DNA of 64,000 nucleotides. Source: Pseudoxanthomonas sp. JBR18 (GTDB lineage: Bacteria > Pseudomonadota > Gammaproteobacteria > Xanthomonadales > Xanthomonadaceae). The notes under the pieces were generated by a model. The model worked only from the letters and a program-made list of their open reading frames with translations. It did no database searches and was not told the origin of the DNA. Both the position numbers and the translations under genes were made by a program. The stretch spans positions 4,409,001-4,473,000 of the forward strand of contig NZ_CP116339.1 in the NCBI RefSeq assembly GCF_028198165.1, read 5' to 3'. Each line of letters begins with the position of its first letter. The first letter of the stretch is position 1. This document shows positions 1 to 9,208 of this stretch, piece after piece.

Positions 1-435
1 CGTCGCGCCCGGCTTGACCGCACGGATGCCACGGAACATCGCCTCACGCGTGGTCTCCACCAGGCGCTTGGCCATGACCGACGGGGTGCCGACGTAGTAC
101 ATGCGGCTGGTGTCGCCATGCCAGCCATCCTTGATGACGGTGACGTCGATGTTGACGATGTCCCCGTCCTTGAGGACCTTGCCGTCGCTGGGGATGCCGT
201 GGCAGATCACGTTGTTGACCGACGTGCAGACCGTAGCCGGGAAGCCCCGATAGCCCACGTTGGCGGGAATCGCATCCTGCACCTTGACGATGTGGTCATG
301 GCAGATGCGGTCCAGCTCGGCGGTGGTCACGCCCGGCTTGACGTGGGGGGCGACGACCTGCAGCACCTCGGCGGCCAGGCGGCCTGCGACGCGCATCTTT
401 TCCAGGTCGGCGGCGGATTTCAGTTGAATGCTCAT
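1..435 (-). CDS. map: Methionine aminopeptidase type I, N-terminal part (runs off window start)
   Basis: Removes the initiator methionine from nascent cytosolic proteins. The visible 145 residues begin MSIQLKSAADLEKMRVAGRL. They contain H79 (ICHGIP) and the metal ligands D97 (NIDVTV) and D108 (GDTSRMYY), at the same positions as in the well-studied E. coli enzyme. The remaining ligands (a His and two Glu in the family) lie beyond the window edge. The frame is open from the ATG at 435 down to base 1. The gene is divergent from rpsB-tsf, a neighbourhood common in gammaproteobacteria. Confidence 0.96.
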   Translation of the reverse strand, partial: MSIQLKSAADLEKMRVAGRLAAEVLQVVAPHVKPGVTTAELDRICHDHIVKVQDAIPANVGYRGFPATVCTSVNNVICHGIPSDGKVLKDGDIVNIDVTVIKDGWHGDTSRMYYVGTPSVMAKRLVETTREAMFRGIRAVKPGAT

Positions 436-549
436 GGCCCCCATTATCGCCGATTCCGCCAACAGCTGAACGACCGCGTTGTGCATCGCAACACGAATGT
501 GAACTCCGTGAACACGTGGCCCCCAATCCCCGGACCCGCGTCAGCTCCA

Positions 550-717
550 GTCGCAGCGACGCGCCAGCCGCTGGGGCGCCAGTCTAGACATCGATACAGT
601 CAAGGGGACCGGCACGGGCAGCCCCAGACGATCAACGTCTTCGGTCGCGTGGCGGCTGGACAAACCGCCGCCCCAGGGCCGTACAGCGACACCATCACCG
701 TGACCATCACCTACTGA
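550..717 (+). pseudogene. Decayed 3' end of a spore coat U (SCPU/Csu-pilin) gene
   Basis: The reading frame ending at the TGA at 715-717 encodes TINVFGRVAAGQTAAPGPYS followed by DTITVTITY. That is the hallmark C-terminus of SCPU-domain proteins: a G-R-x-x-A-G-Q strand, then a Y-S-D-T-x-T-V-T-x-T-Y terminal strand. Just upstream, a +1-shifted frame reads DTVKGTGTGSP, also typical of the family before that segment. The two join only if one C is added in the C-run near 633-637, so a single-base deletion is likely. No start codon, signal peptide or N-terminal half precedes it. It is therefore read as a remnant of a lost chaperone-usher (Csu-like) pilin gene. The family call is recognition by motif, not by database search. 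Confidence 0.6.
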
Positions 718-911
718 CGCGCCTGCCGACGGCGCGGCCAAAAGTGACGCCCGCGCTGGTGCGTCGCAGCAATCACGGCTCCAAATTGCGGTGTGCGTCT
801 CGAATCCCAGGAGACGCGGGTTAAGAAAGCCGGTTGGCACGACCCCTGCATGAGACATCCCAAGGCCGGCGCATCCGCCGCGGCCACTCACTGCCCCCGG
901 ACTTCACCGCT

Positions 912-983
912 ATGCGCCTGACCGCTTCCCGCCGCCTGCTGCTGCTCGTCATCCTGATGGCCTCCGCGCCCCTGTTCGCCTGA
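912..983 (+). CDS. 23-codon ORF encoding only a signal-peptide-like sequence
   Basis: The ORF starts MRLTASRR, continues with a hydrophobic run (LLLLVILM) and ends ASAPLFA followed by TGA. That is a positively charged n-region, h-region and c-region with an AxA-like end, so it looks like a complete signal peptide with nothing after it. There is no convincing Shine-Dalgarno site. Being 195 bp downstream of the SCPU remnant, it may be the truncated start of another gene from the same lost pilus locus, or a chance ORF. The stretch from 718 to 911 shows nothing else recognisable. Confidence 0.3.
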   Translation: MRLTASRRLLLLVILMASAPLFA

Positions 984-990
984 CCCGTCT

Positions 991-1012
991 GGCCGGCGCC
1001 ATTGCGCCGGCC
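991..1012 (+). terminator. GC-rich hairpin just upstream of the rpsB promoter
   Basis: A perfect 9-bp stem GGCCGGCGC / GCGCCGGCC encloses the loop CATT. No T-tract follows, so intrinsic termination is uncertain. Its right arm overlaps the proposed -35 element of rpsB. It may insulate rpsB from upstream transcription. Confidence 0.4.
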
Positions 1013-1031
1013 ATCGCCGCGCGGCTATAAT
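1002..1031 (+). promoter_or_regulatory. Probable sigma-70 promoter of rpsB-tsf
   Basis: A perfect TATAAT lies at 1026-1031. TTGCGC at 1002-1007 is a plausible -35, with an 18-bp spacer. Transcription would begin near 1038, leaving a leader of about 200 nt before rpsB. No other consensus -10 was seen in the 800-bp map-rpsB gap. Confidence 0.65.
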
Positions 1032-1037
1032 CCGCCG

Positions 1038-1235
1038 GCTCTGCAAGGCCCTGGTGCCTGTGCAGTCCCGCCCACGCCGGGCGTCACCGGCGAATACACA
1101 CCTGCTGCCACAGCCCGTGCCGGGGTGCCCTTCGCCAGAGGGGTTCGGCCACGGACGCCGCAGGGAGGCCCAACCCCGGAACCAATAGCGCCGCATCCCA
1201 CTGCGCGGCCGGTTCCACTGCCTTGGAGTTTTGCA
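1038..1235 (+). promoter_or_regulatory. Structured rpsB 5' leader (candidate S2 autoregulatory RNA)
   Basis: Two consecutive stem-loops precede the ribosome binding site. In the first, GGGGTT (1140-1145) and GGCC (1147-1150) pair with GGCC (1167-1170) and AACCCC (1172-1177). In the second, GGAACC (1178-1183) pairs with GGTTCC (1211-1216), with an inner GCGC/GCGC pairing. The site GGAG (1225-1228) lies 7 nt before the ATG. In other gammaproteobacteria S2 represses its own operon through such a leader; that this one does so is inference. Confidence 0.45.
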
Positions 1236-2018
1236 ATGTCCCAGATCACCATGCGCCAGATGCTGGAAGCCGGCGTGCACTTCGGCCACCAGACCCGTTA
1301 CTGGAACCCGAAGATGGCCCCGTACATCTTCGGCGCCCGCGGCAAGATCCACATCATCAATCTGGAAAAGACCCTGCCGCTGTTCGTCGATGCGATGAAC
1401 TTCATCAGCGCCATCGCCCAGAAGCGCGGCACCGTGCTGTTCATCGGCACCAAGCGTTCGGCCCGTGAAGCCATCAAGGAAGAAGCCGAGCGTTGCAACA
1501 TGCCGTTCATGACCCAGCGCTGGCTGGGCGGCACGCTGACCAACTTCGCCACGGTGAAGAAGTCCGTCGCCCGCCTGAAGGAGCTGGAAGCGGCCGAGAC
1601 CGACGGCACCTTCGAGAAGCTGGTCAAGCACGAAGTGCTGGGCCTGCGCCGTGAGCGCGACAAGCTGGAAGCCTCGCTGGGCGGCATCAAGGACATGAAC
1701 CGCCTGCCCGACGCCCTGTTCGTCATCGACATCGGCCACGAAGACATCGCCATCAAGGAAGCCAAGAAGCTCGGCATCCCGGTGGTCGCGGTGGTCGACT
1801 CGAACTACGACCCGGCCCTGGTCGACTACGCCATCCCCGGCAACGACGACGCCATCCGCGCCGTGCAGCTGTACGCCCGCGCCGCCGCCGACGCCGTGCT
1901 GGAAGGCAAGGCCGCTGCCCCGAACTCGGCCACCGTGCGCGAGGAAGAGTTCAGCGAAGGCAACGCCGACGCCAAGCCGGCCCGCCGCGGCCGCAAGAGC
2001 GACGAAGCCGCCGCCTAA
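1236..2018 (+). CDS. rpsB: 30S ribosomal protein S2
   Basis: A structural protein of the small ribosomal subunit, 260 residues, a usual length for the family. It begins [20 protein letters not shown] and contains the family segments [11 protein letters not shown] and [10 protein letters not shown]. The C-terminus is a low-complexity basic/acidic tail. The ATG at 1236 has GGAG 7 nt upstream and gives the conserved N-terminus; the same frame is open further upstream but starts nowhere sensible. It is followed 138 bp later by tsf, the classical rpsB-tsf operon. Confidence 0.98.
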   Translation: MSQITMRQMLEAGVHFGHQTRYWNPKMAPYIFGARGKIHIINLEKTLPLFVDAMNFISAIAQKRGTVLFIGTKRSAREAIKEEAERCNMPFMTQRWLGGTLTNFATVKKSVARLKELEAAETDGTFEKLVKHEVLGLRRERDKLEASLGGIKDMNRLPDALFVIDIGHEDIAIKEAKKLGIPVVAVVDSNYDPALVDYAIPGNDDAIRAVQLYARAAADAVLEGKAAAPNSATVREEEFSEGNADAKPARRGRKSDEAAA

Positions 2019-2037
2019 GGCGTCATTGCCGTGCAAC

Positions 2038-2094
2038 GCCGACGCGCGATGTTCGCGTGTCGGCCACCAGCGGCGGGCATCACGTCCCGCCGCT
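2038..2094 (+). promoter_or_regulatory. Two hairpins in the rpsB-tsf intergenic region
   Basis: Hairpin 1 (2038-2064) pairs GCCGACGCGCG with CGCGTGTCGGC: 11 bp including one G-U, with a 5-nt loop. Hairpin 2 (2069-2094) pairs AGCGGCGGG with CCCGCCGCT, a perfect 9-bp stem. Neither is followed by a T-run. They could act as partial attenuators, RNase processing sites or 3'-end stabilisers that set the S2:EF-Ts ratio. Confidence 0.45.
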
Positions 2095-2156
2095 GTCGCT
2101 TGAAGCGGCGCTGCGCGCCCTTCATCAAAATTCAAGCAAACATCGAGGTCATCACC

Positions 2157-3032
2157 GTGGAAATCACTGCTTCCCTGGTCAAGGAACTGCGCGAGCGCAC
2201 CGGCGCCGGCATGATGGAGTGCAAGAAGGCACTCACCGAGAACCAAGGCAACATCGACGCGTCCGCCGAATGGCTGCGCAAGTCCGGCCTGGCCAAGGCT
2301 GACAAGAAGGCCGACCGCGTCGCCGCCGAAGGCCGCATCGCCTCGGCCCAGGAAGCCGGCAAGGCGGTCCTGGTCGAGATCAACTCCGAGACCGACTTCG
2401 TCGCCAAGGACAGCAACTTCGTGGCCTTCACCGACGCCGTCGCCCAGGCCGCCCTGGCCTCCGGCGCCACCGACGTGGACGCCCTCAAGAGCGCCAAGTT
2501 GGGCGCCGAGACGGTCGAAGAAGCCCGCGCGGCGGCCATCGCCAAGCTGGGCGAGAACATCCTGATCCGTCGCATGGTGTCCATCGACAGCGCCAACACC
2601 GTGGCCGCCTACGTCCACGGCGGCAAGATCGGCGTGCTGGTCGAGCTGGCCGGCGGCGACGCCGAGCTGGCCCGTGGCCTGGCCATGCACGTGGCCGCGA
2701 TGAACCCGCCGCACAACAAGGCCTCCGACGTGCCGGCCGAGTTCGTGGCCAAGGAAAAGGAAATCGAAATGGCCAAGATGTCCGAGAAGGACAAGTCCAA
2801 GCCGGCCGAAATCCTGGAAAAGATCATCAGCGGCAAGATCGCCAAGATCGTCAACGAGGTGACCCTGTACGGCCAGCCGTACGTGCTGGACACCAACCAG
2901 ACCGTCGAGCAGGTCCTCAAGGCCGCCGGCGCCGACGTGGTGGGCTTCAAGCGCCTGGCCGTGGGCGAAGGCATCGAGAAGGTGGTGGAAGACTACGCCG
3001 CCGAAGTGATGAAGCAGGCCGGCCTGGCCTGA
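2157..3032 (+). CDS. tsf: Elongation factor Ts
   Basis: Guanine-nucleotide exchange factor that regenerates EF-Tu-GTP during translation elongation. It has 291 residues. The N-terminal UBA-like segment contains the signature [12 protein letters not shown] (about 15-26). The TDFV motif (79-82, in [10 protein letters not shown]) is the one that perturbs the EF-Tu magnesium site. The GTG at 2157 is chosen because it yields the conserved [16 protein letters not shown] start and has GAGG 8 nt upstream. An in-frame ATG upstream would add an unconserved extension. A strong terminator follows 28 bp after the stop. Confidence 0.97.
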   Translation: MEITASLVKELRERTGAGMMECKKALTENQGNIDASAEWLRKSGLAKADKKADRVAAEGRIASAQEAGKAVLVEINSETDFVAKDSNFVAFTDAVAQAALASGATDVDALKSAKLGAETVEEARAAAIAKLGENILIRRMVSIDSANTVAAYVHGGKIGVLVELAGGDAELARGLAMHVAAMNPPHNKASDVPAEFVAKEKEIEMAKMSEKDKSKPAEILEKIISGKIAKIVNEVTLYGQPYVLDTNQTVEQVLKAAGADVVGFKRLAVGEGIEKVVEDYAAEVMKQAGLA

Positions 3033-3059
3033 TCGTCGCCGGGATAGATGCAGTATCAC

Positions 3060-3093
3060 GAAAGGCCGCGGGAAACCGCGGCCTTTCGCTTTT
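3060..3093 (+). terminator. Intrinsic terminator of rpsB-tsf
   Basis: A perfect 12-bp stem GAAAGGCCGCGG / CCGCGGCCTTTC with a GAAA tetraloop is followed by GCTTTT. Confidence 0.9.
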
Positions 3094-3122
3094 CCAGTCA
3101 TCCCCGAACCAGGAGACCTCGC

Positions 3123-3515
3123 ATGTTCAACCACGTCATGATCGGCAGTAACGACATCGAGCGCGCCAAGGCGTTCTACGACGCAGTTCTGGCCACCGTC
3201 GGTGTCGGTGCCCCGCTGCGCAACGTCGCCGGCAGCGGCCACGTCCGCTACTTCTATCGGCACGCCGGCAACAGCTTCTGCATCAGCCAGCCCATCAACG
3301 ATGAACCGGCGACCTGCGCCAACGGCGCCACGCTGGGCTTCAAATGCGACTCGCCGGAACAGGTCCGCGCCTTCCACGACGCAGCCGTCGCCGCCGGGGG
3401 CACCTCGATCGAACACCCGCCTGGCGAGCGCAACAGCAGCCTGGGCAACGCCTATATCGCCTACGTGCGCGACCTGGACGGCCACAAGCTCTGCGCGCTG
3501 CATCGGCTGGCTTGA
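3123..3515 (+). CDS. VOC-superfamily (glyoxalase/bleomycin-resistance-like) protein
   Basis: A single-domain vicinal-oxygen-chelate protein of 130 residues. The N-terminal module begins MFNHVMIGSNDIERAKAFYD, the usual beta strand then D-x-x-x-A-x-x-FY helix. The C-terminal module ends YVRDLDGHKLCALHRL, matching the family's D-x-D-G-x-K strand. Such proteins dimerise to form a metal site and include glyoxalases, dioxygenases and resistance proteins; the substrate cannot be told. AGGAGA lies just upstream of the chosen ATG. It is a single-gene unit between the tsf terminator and a bidirectional terminator. Confidence 0.85.
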   Translation: MFNHVMIGSNDIERAKAFYDAVLATVGVGAPLRNVAGSGHVRYFYRHAGNSFCISQPINDEPATCANGATLGFKCDSPEQVRAFHDAAVAAGGTSIEHPPGERNSSLGNAYIAYVRDLDGHKLCALHRLA

Positions 3516-3584
3516 GCGTCTTGCGGCTCGGGCCGCTCCGCCACGCAAGTGGACGGCCCCTTGCTTCGGCATGCCTGACCCAAA

Positions 3585-3615
3585 GCAAAAAGCCGCCCCT
3601 CAGGCGGCTTTTTGC
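3585..3615. terminator. Bidirectional terminator between convergent genes
   Basis: The stem GCAAAAAGCCGCC / GGCGGCTTTTTGC has 13 bp and the loop CCTCA. It carries A-tracts and T-tracts on both sides, so it can serve both the VOC gene and the DUF805 gene. Confidence 0.88.
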
Positions 3616-3637
3616 TTGATCAGTGAGAACCGATCGC

Positions 3638-4021
3638 CTACTTGACCGCCTCGCCGTAGCGGTTCGGGCCGGGCGTGCCCTCGAGCATCATCATGATCAG
3701 CACCACGAAGCCGCCCACGTAGGGAATAAGGTTGAGCAGCACCATCCAGCCGGACTTGTCCATGTCGTGGAAGCGACGCACCTGCACGGCCAGACTGGGC
3801 ACCAGAAACGCCAGGATCGCCAGCATCATCAGCGCAAAGCCAACGTAACCCAGTACGCCGGGACGTTCGGCCGGCGCGGCCATCGCCGCGCCCAGCGCCA
3901 TCACCAGCACGGTTGCCAGCAGCACCAGCGTATAGAACAGGGCAAACATCCAGTATTCCTTGCGTCGCGAACGCCCGGAAAAATCCGCGTAGCGCTTCAA
4001 CGGCATCAACATCCATTCCAT
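3638..4021 (-). CDS. DUF805 family inner-membrane protein
   Basis: A 127-residue membrane protein of unknown function. It has the DUF805 signatures FSGRSRRKEYW near the N-terminus and VRRFHDMDKSGW in the middle. About four hydrophobic segments alternate with short basic loops. The start at 4021 is chosen because GAGGAG lies 7 nt upstream; an ATG five codons earlier overlaps that ribosome binding site. DUF805 proteins are widespread inner-membrane proteins, and nothing in the neighbourhood suggests a specific role. Confidence 0.88.
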   Translation of the reverse strand: MEWMLMPLKRYADFSGRSRRKEYWMFALFYTLVLLATVLVMALGAAMAAPAERPGVLGYVGFALMMLAILAFLVPSLAVQVRRFHDMDKSGWMVLLNLIPYVGGFVVLIMMMLEGTPGPNRYGEAVK

Positions 4022-4190
4022 CCAACAACTCCTCACAGTTCAAGAAACCCAGGCATGGAAGTTGGAAGGCGTCTTGCGCCGCCTCGCATCCATGCGGGGC
4101 GCGCATCTTAAACTGAATAGGGTTGGGGGCGACAACGTCTAGGCACCCGCCGTTGCCAAGCTGGCAAAAGCGTCATGCGGCGCGGCGCAC

Positions 4191-5585
<1,395 letters not shown>

Positions 5586-5683
5586 GAAGCGATCCCATCG
5601 AAAATCCGGCGGCCACTGTAGCCGCGCCCGGTCTCCGCATGCGAGACCGGCGCCGTCCTGGGTGGGTCGGTTTTGACGTGGCG

Positions 5684-6634
5684 ATGATGACCCAAACCCT
5701 GGAGCACACCGCGTTGGCGCCCCCACCCTCCACCGGCCGCCTGAACTGGATTGCCCGCATCACACTGGCGCTGCTGACCGCGGCCATGCTGATCGGGCTC
5801 GGTCTGTACCTGTATCTACCGCCGCCCAACCTGGCCAAGCTGCCACTGGACCCGGCCGACTATTTTTCCGGCCAGGGTCTGGCCTTGGCGCGCGCGGTGG
5901 ATCGTGGCGATGCCGAGGCGATCGGCAAGCTGATCTACGAGAAGGGCGTGGATCCGGACAGAATCTTCGACCATACCGGTCGCCCGCTGGTGGCCTGGCC
6001 GGTGATCACCCATAACCCCAGGGGCCTGGCGCTGCTGCTCGATGCCGGCGCCTCGCCCAATGCGCGCCAGCTCAGCCAGGCCGTGGACGGCGGGCCGGCG
6101 GCCGAGACCGCCCTGGTCCCGGCCGCGGCCATGGTCGACCCGACCTACCTGACCGAACTGCTGCAGCATGGCGGCGATGCCAACGGCCGCGACGCCCAGG
6201 GCCGCCCCCTGTTGTACGTGGCCTTCATCAACGGCCATTGGATCAACGTGCAGCGGCTGATCATGTCCGGCGCCGACCTGGACACCACGCTGTACAGCCA
6301 CGACGGCTACGACACGGTGCTGAGCTGGTACGCCAAGATCGGGCGTTTCGACCGCTTGTACTGGTTGCTGGAGCACGGCGGCGACCCCACCCGGCGCATG
6401 CACGACCTGCCCGGCTCGCGCCTGGCCGGCACCCTGGAGTCCAACGAGGGCCGCATGCCCATCGTCGAAGACGCCTTTTACGCCCAGGTCCCCGAGCAGA
6501 TGCACGATTGGCAGCAAGCCTGCCAGTCCTGGCTGCTGACCAAGGGCATCGACCGGCCGCCGGCGCCACCTTCCATGCGCATGCGCGAGCGGCAACGCAC
6601 CGAGGAACGCGCCCCGGGGGCGATTCCGCTCTGA
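5684..6634 (+). CDS. Membrane-anchored ankyrin-repeat protein
   Basis: About 316 residues. The N-terminus is polar and followed by one hydrophobic segment (IARITLALLTAAMLIGLGLY), so it is probably a single-pass inner-membrane protein with the rest outside or inside. The body contains degenerate ankyrin repeats, seen as GLALLLDAGASPNARQ, LTELLQHGGDANGRD, VQRLIMSGADLDT and LYWLLEHGGDPTRR. Ankyrin repeats mediate protein binding; the partner is unknown. Two adjacent ATGs (5684, 5687) are candidate starts, and an upstream ATG at 5639 would add 15 residues. It lies between radA (divergent) and tilS. Confidence 0.78.
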   Translation: MMTQTLEHTALAPPPSTGRLNWIARITLALLTAAMLIGLGLYLYLPPPNLAKLPLDPADYFSGQGLALARAVDRGDAEAIGKLIYEKGVDPDRIFDHTGRPLVAWPVITHNPRGLALLLDAGASPNARQLSQAVDGGPAAETALVPAAAMVDPTYLTELLQHGGDANGRDAQGRPLLYVAFINGHWINVQRLIMSGADLDTTLYSHDGYDTVLSWYAKIGRFDRLYWLLEHGGDPTRRMHDLPGSRLAGTLESNEGRMPIVEDAFYAQVPEQMHDWQQACQSWLLTKGIDRPPAPPSMRMRERQRTEERAPGAIPL

Positions 6635-6700
6635 GTCCAGCGCGGGGGCAAAACCGATGCCCACCGACCGCGCCCGCCCGGCATGGCACCATGTCGGGTC

Positions 6701-8011
6701 ATGTCCCCGCTGTCCGCCCCCCTCGCCGCTCCGCCCAGCCCTGTCCGGGATGCTGGCGCCCTGTGGGTCGCTTTCAGCGGCGGACTGGACTCCACCGTAC
6801 TGCTCCATGCCCTGCGCCAGATCGCAGGTTTCCAGTCACGGCTGCACGCGGTGCACGTCCATCACGGGCTGCAGCCGCAGGCCGATGCCTGGGCCGCGCA
6901 CTGCGCAGCGCTCTGCCGCCAGTGGGAGGTGCCGCTGGAGGTCCGCCACGTCCAGGTGCCGCGCGATGCCGACGCCGGCCCGGAGGCCGCCGCACGCCAC
7001 GCACGCCATGCCGCCTTTGCCGACGTCCTGGGCCCGGACGATGTGCTGATCGCCGCACACCACCAGGACGACCAGGCCGAGACCTTCTTGCTGCGTGCGC
7101 TGCGCGCTTCGGGGCCGGACGGGCTCGGCGCGATGCGGCCCCTGCGCCGCTTCGCCCAGGGCTGGTTGTGGCGGCCGTGGCTGGCGCTGCCCCGCGACGC
7201 GCTCAAGGCCTACGCACTGAGCCACGATCTTGCGTGGATCGAAGATGCCAGCAATGCCGACACCCGGCTGGACCGCAACTTCCTGCGCCACCAGGTGCTG
7301 CCGCTGCTGCGCCAGCGCTGGCCGCAGGCCGATGCCCTGCTGGCCCGCAGTGCCGCGCTGAGCGCGCAGACCGCCGGGCTGATGATCGAACATGACGCGG
7401 CGACCCTGGCCCTGGTCCAGGCGGCCGACCCGCAGGTGCTTTCGGTCGGTGCGCTGCTGGCGCTGACGCCGGCGCGTCGCGCCCGCGCGGTGCGGCACTG
7501 GATCGCGCAGCTTGGCCTGCCGCCACTGCCAGCCCGCGGGGTCGAGGCGCTGGAGGCGAGCCTGCTGACACCACGCCACGACGCCCAGGCGCGCTTTGAC
7601 TGGGACGGCGTGCGCCTGCGGCGCTGGCGCGACCAACTCCATGCCGGGCCGGTGCTGGGCCCCTTGCCTGCCGACTGGCAGGCGACCTGGGATGGCAGCG
7701 CCGCGCTGCAAGTGCCCGGCGGCGGCCACCTGCAACTCGAAGGCGCGGCCCGGTTCGAGACGCCCCTGCTGGCCGGCGCGCGCCAGGGCGGCGAGCGCAT
7801 CCAACTGCCCGGTCGCCAGCACCACCATGCGCTCAAGCACGTGCTGCAGGAGTTGGGCATCCCGCCATGGGAACGCCAGCGCCTGCCGGTGTTGCGCGAC
7901 GTCGATGGCACGGTCCTGGCCGCCGGGGATCGCGTCCAGTCAGCCACCCTGGCGGCCTGGCTGCATGAACGCAACGCACGCCTGCAGTGGCGCCCGGCTG
8001 TGCGCGATTGA
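6701..8011 (+). CDS. tilS: tRNA(Ile)-lysidine synthase
   Basis: Modifies C34 of tRNA-Ile(CAU) to lysidine, so that it reads AUA codons and accepts isoleucine; the enzyme is essential. It has 436 residues. The N-terminal PP-loop ATPase carries SGGLDST at about 26-32, followed by HHxxDQAET ([15 protein letters not shown]). The TilS central substrate-binding domain and C-terminal domain ([20 protein letters not shown]) follow. An ATG six codons upstream (6683) is an alternative start; neither has a strong ribosome binding site. It is followed 31 bp later by xseB. Confidence 0.96.
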   Translation: MSPLSAPLAAPPSPVRDAGALWVAFSGGLDSTVLLHALRQIAGFQSRLHAVHVHHGLQPQADAWAAHCAALCRQWEVPLEVRHVQVPRDADAGPEAAARHARHAAFADVLGPDDVLIAAHHQDDQAETFLLRALRASGPDGLGAMRPLRRFAQGWLWRPWLALPRDALKAYALSHDLAWIEDASNADTRLDRNFLRHQVLPLLRQRWPQADALLARSAALSAQTAGLMIEHDAATLALVQAADPQVLSVGALLALTPARRARAVRHWIAQLGLPPLPARGVEALEASLLTPRHDAQARFDWDGVRLRRWRDQLHAGPVLGPLPADWQATWDGSAALQVPGGGHLQLEGAARFETPLLAGARQGGERIQLPGRQHHHALKHVLQELGIPPWERQRLPVLRDVDGTVLAAGDRVQSATLAAWLHERNARLQWRPAVRD

Positions 8012-8042
8012 CCCATCGCCGGGGGGCGCCCACACTTTGCGC

Positions 8043-8303
8043 ATGGCAAAGAAACCCACAGCCGACGCCTCGCCCGTGGCGCACTTCGAACAATCCCTGG
8101 ACGAGCTGGAACAGCTGGTCGGACGCATGGAACAGGGCGAGCTGAGCCTGGAAGATTCCCTGGCCGCCTACGAGCGTGGGGTGGGCCTGTACCGCAGCTG
8201 CCGCACCGCGCTGGAACAGGCCGAGCTGCGCGTGCGCCTGCTCAGCGACCCGGACCGCCCCGACACCGCCGAACCCTTCGCGCCGCTGCCCGATGGCGAC
8301 TGA
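8043..8303 (+). CDS. xseB: Exodeoxyribonuclease VII small subunit
   Basis: Small subunit of exonuclease VII, which degrades single-stranded DNA with XseA. The 86-residue helical protein contains the family core [20 protein letters not shown] and [18 protein letters not shown]. The stop overlaps the start of ispA by 11 nt, so the two are probably translationally coupled. The xseB-ispA pairing is common in proteobacteria. The large-subunit gene is not in the window. Confidence 0.96.
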   Translation: MAKKPTADASPVAHFEQSLDELEQLVGRMEQGELSLEDSLAAYERGVGLYRSCRTALEQAELRVRLLSDPDRPDTAEPFAPLPDGD

Positions 8304-9171
8304 GGCGGCGTTCGCACGCTGGGCACAGCGTGTGGAAGCCTCGCTGGACGCGGCGCTCCCCAACCCGGACCTCGCCCCGCAGCGCCTGCACGCGGCCATG
8401 CGCCACGCGGCCCTCGGCGGCGGCAAGCGCATGCGCCCATTGCTGGTTTACGCCGCCGGCACCCTGACCGGCGCCGATGAAGCGGTGCTGGACGCCCCGG
8501 CCACGGCGGTGGAATTGATCCACGCCTATTCGCTGGTCCACGACGACCTGCCGGCGATGGACGACGACGCCCTGCGCCGCGGCCAGCCGACCGTGCATGT
8601 CGCCTTCGACGAGGCCACCGCCATCCTCGCCGGCGATGCGCTGCAGACCCTGGCCTTCGAGGTGCTGGCCGCCAGCCAGGCCGGTGCAGTGCTGCGCGTG
8701 GCCTGGCTGCAGACCCTGGCCCGGGCCAGCGGCGTGGCCGGCATGTGCGGCGGCCAGGCACTGGATATCGACGCCACCGGACAGCGCCAGTCGGTCGAGG
8801 CCCTGCAGCAGATGCACGCCCTCAAGACCGGCGCGCTGATCCGCGCCAGCGTGCGCCTGGGCGCCCTGGCCGGCGGCGTGGACGAGGAAACCCTGCAACG
8901 CCTGGATGCCTTCGCCGAAGCGCTGGGGCTGGCCTTCCAGGTGCGTGACGACATCCTCGACGTGGAAGCCAGCTCCGAGGTGCTCGGCAAGACCGCCGGC
9001 AAGGATGCGGCGCAGGACAAATCCACCTACCCGGCACTGCTGGGCATGGACGGCGCGAAGGCGAAACTGGACCAGTTGGCCGCCCGGATGCGGGAGCTGC
9101 TGGGCCCGTTCGGCACGGCGGCCTCGCCCCTGACCGCGCTGGGCGAACTGGCGGTCCAGCGCAGCCATTGA
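8293..9171 (+). CDS. ispA: Farnesyl diphosphate synthase (short-chain polyprenyl synthase)
   Basis: Condenses DMAPP/GPP with IPP to farnesyl diphosphate, feeding undecaprenyl-phosphate and quinone synthesis. It has 292 residues. The first Asp-rich motif is DDLPAMDDD (84-92), the second DDILD (219-223), and GGGKRMRP (42-49) binds IPP. The start ATG lies inside the end of xseB. dxs, often next in this order, is absent; a hairpin and a convergent hydrolase gene follow instead. Confidence 0.95.
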   Translation: MATEAAFARWAQRVEASLDAALPNPDLAPQRLHAAMRHAALGGGKRMRPLLVYAAGTLTGADEAVLDAPATAVELIHAYSLVHDDLPAMDDDALRRGQPTVHVAFDEATAILAGDALQTLAFEVLAASQAGAVLRVAWLQTLARASGVAGMCGGQALDIDATGQRQSVEALQQMHALKTGALIRASVRLGALAGGVDEETLQRLDAFAEALGLAFQVRDDILDVEASSEVLGKTAGKDAAQDKSTYPALLGMDGAKAKLDQLAARMRELLGPFGTAASPLTALGELAVQRSH

Positions 9172-9175
9172 GCGA

Positions 9176-9201
9176 GGCGCGCCTGGCGGGCCAGGCGCGC
9201 C
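9176..9201. terminator. Hairpin between convergent ispA and hydrolase genes
   Basis: A perfect 11-bp stem GGCGCGCCTGG / CCAGGCGCGCC encloses a 4-nt loop. No clear T-tract is present on either strand, so it is a likely but unproven bidirectional transcript end. Confidence 0.6.
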
Positions 9202-9208
9202 GGGTTAC

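Noticed and set aside
888..3572. Very long minus-strand open frame opposite rpsB-tsf
   Set aside because: It is the complementary shadow of strongly biased high-GC genes, with low-complexity, His/Gly/Val-rich translation and no start signal.
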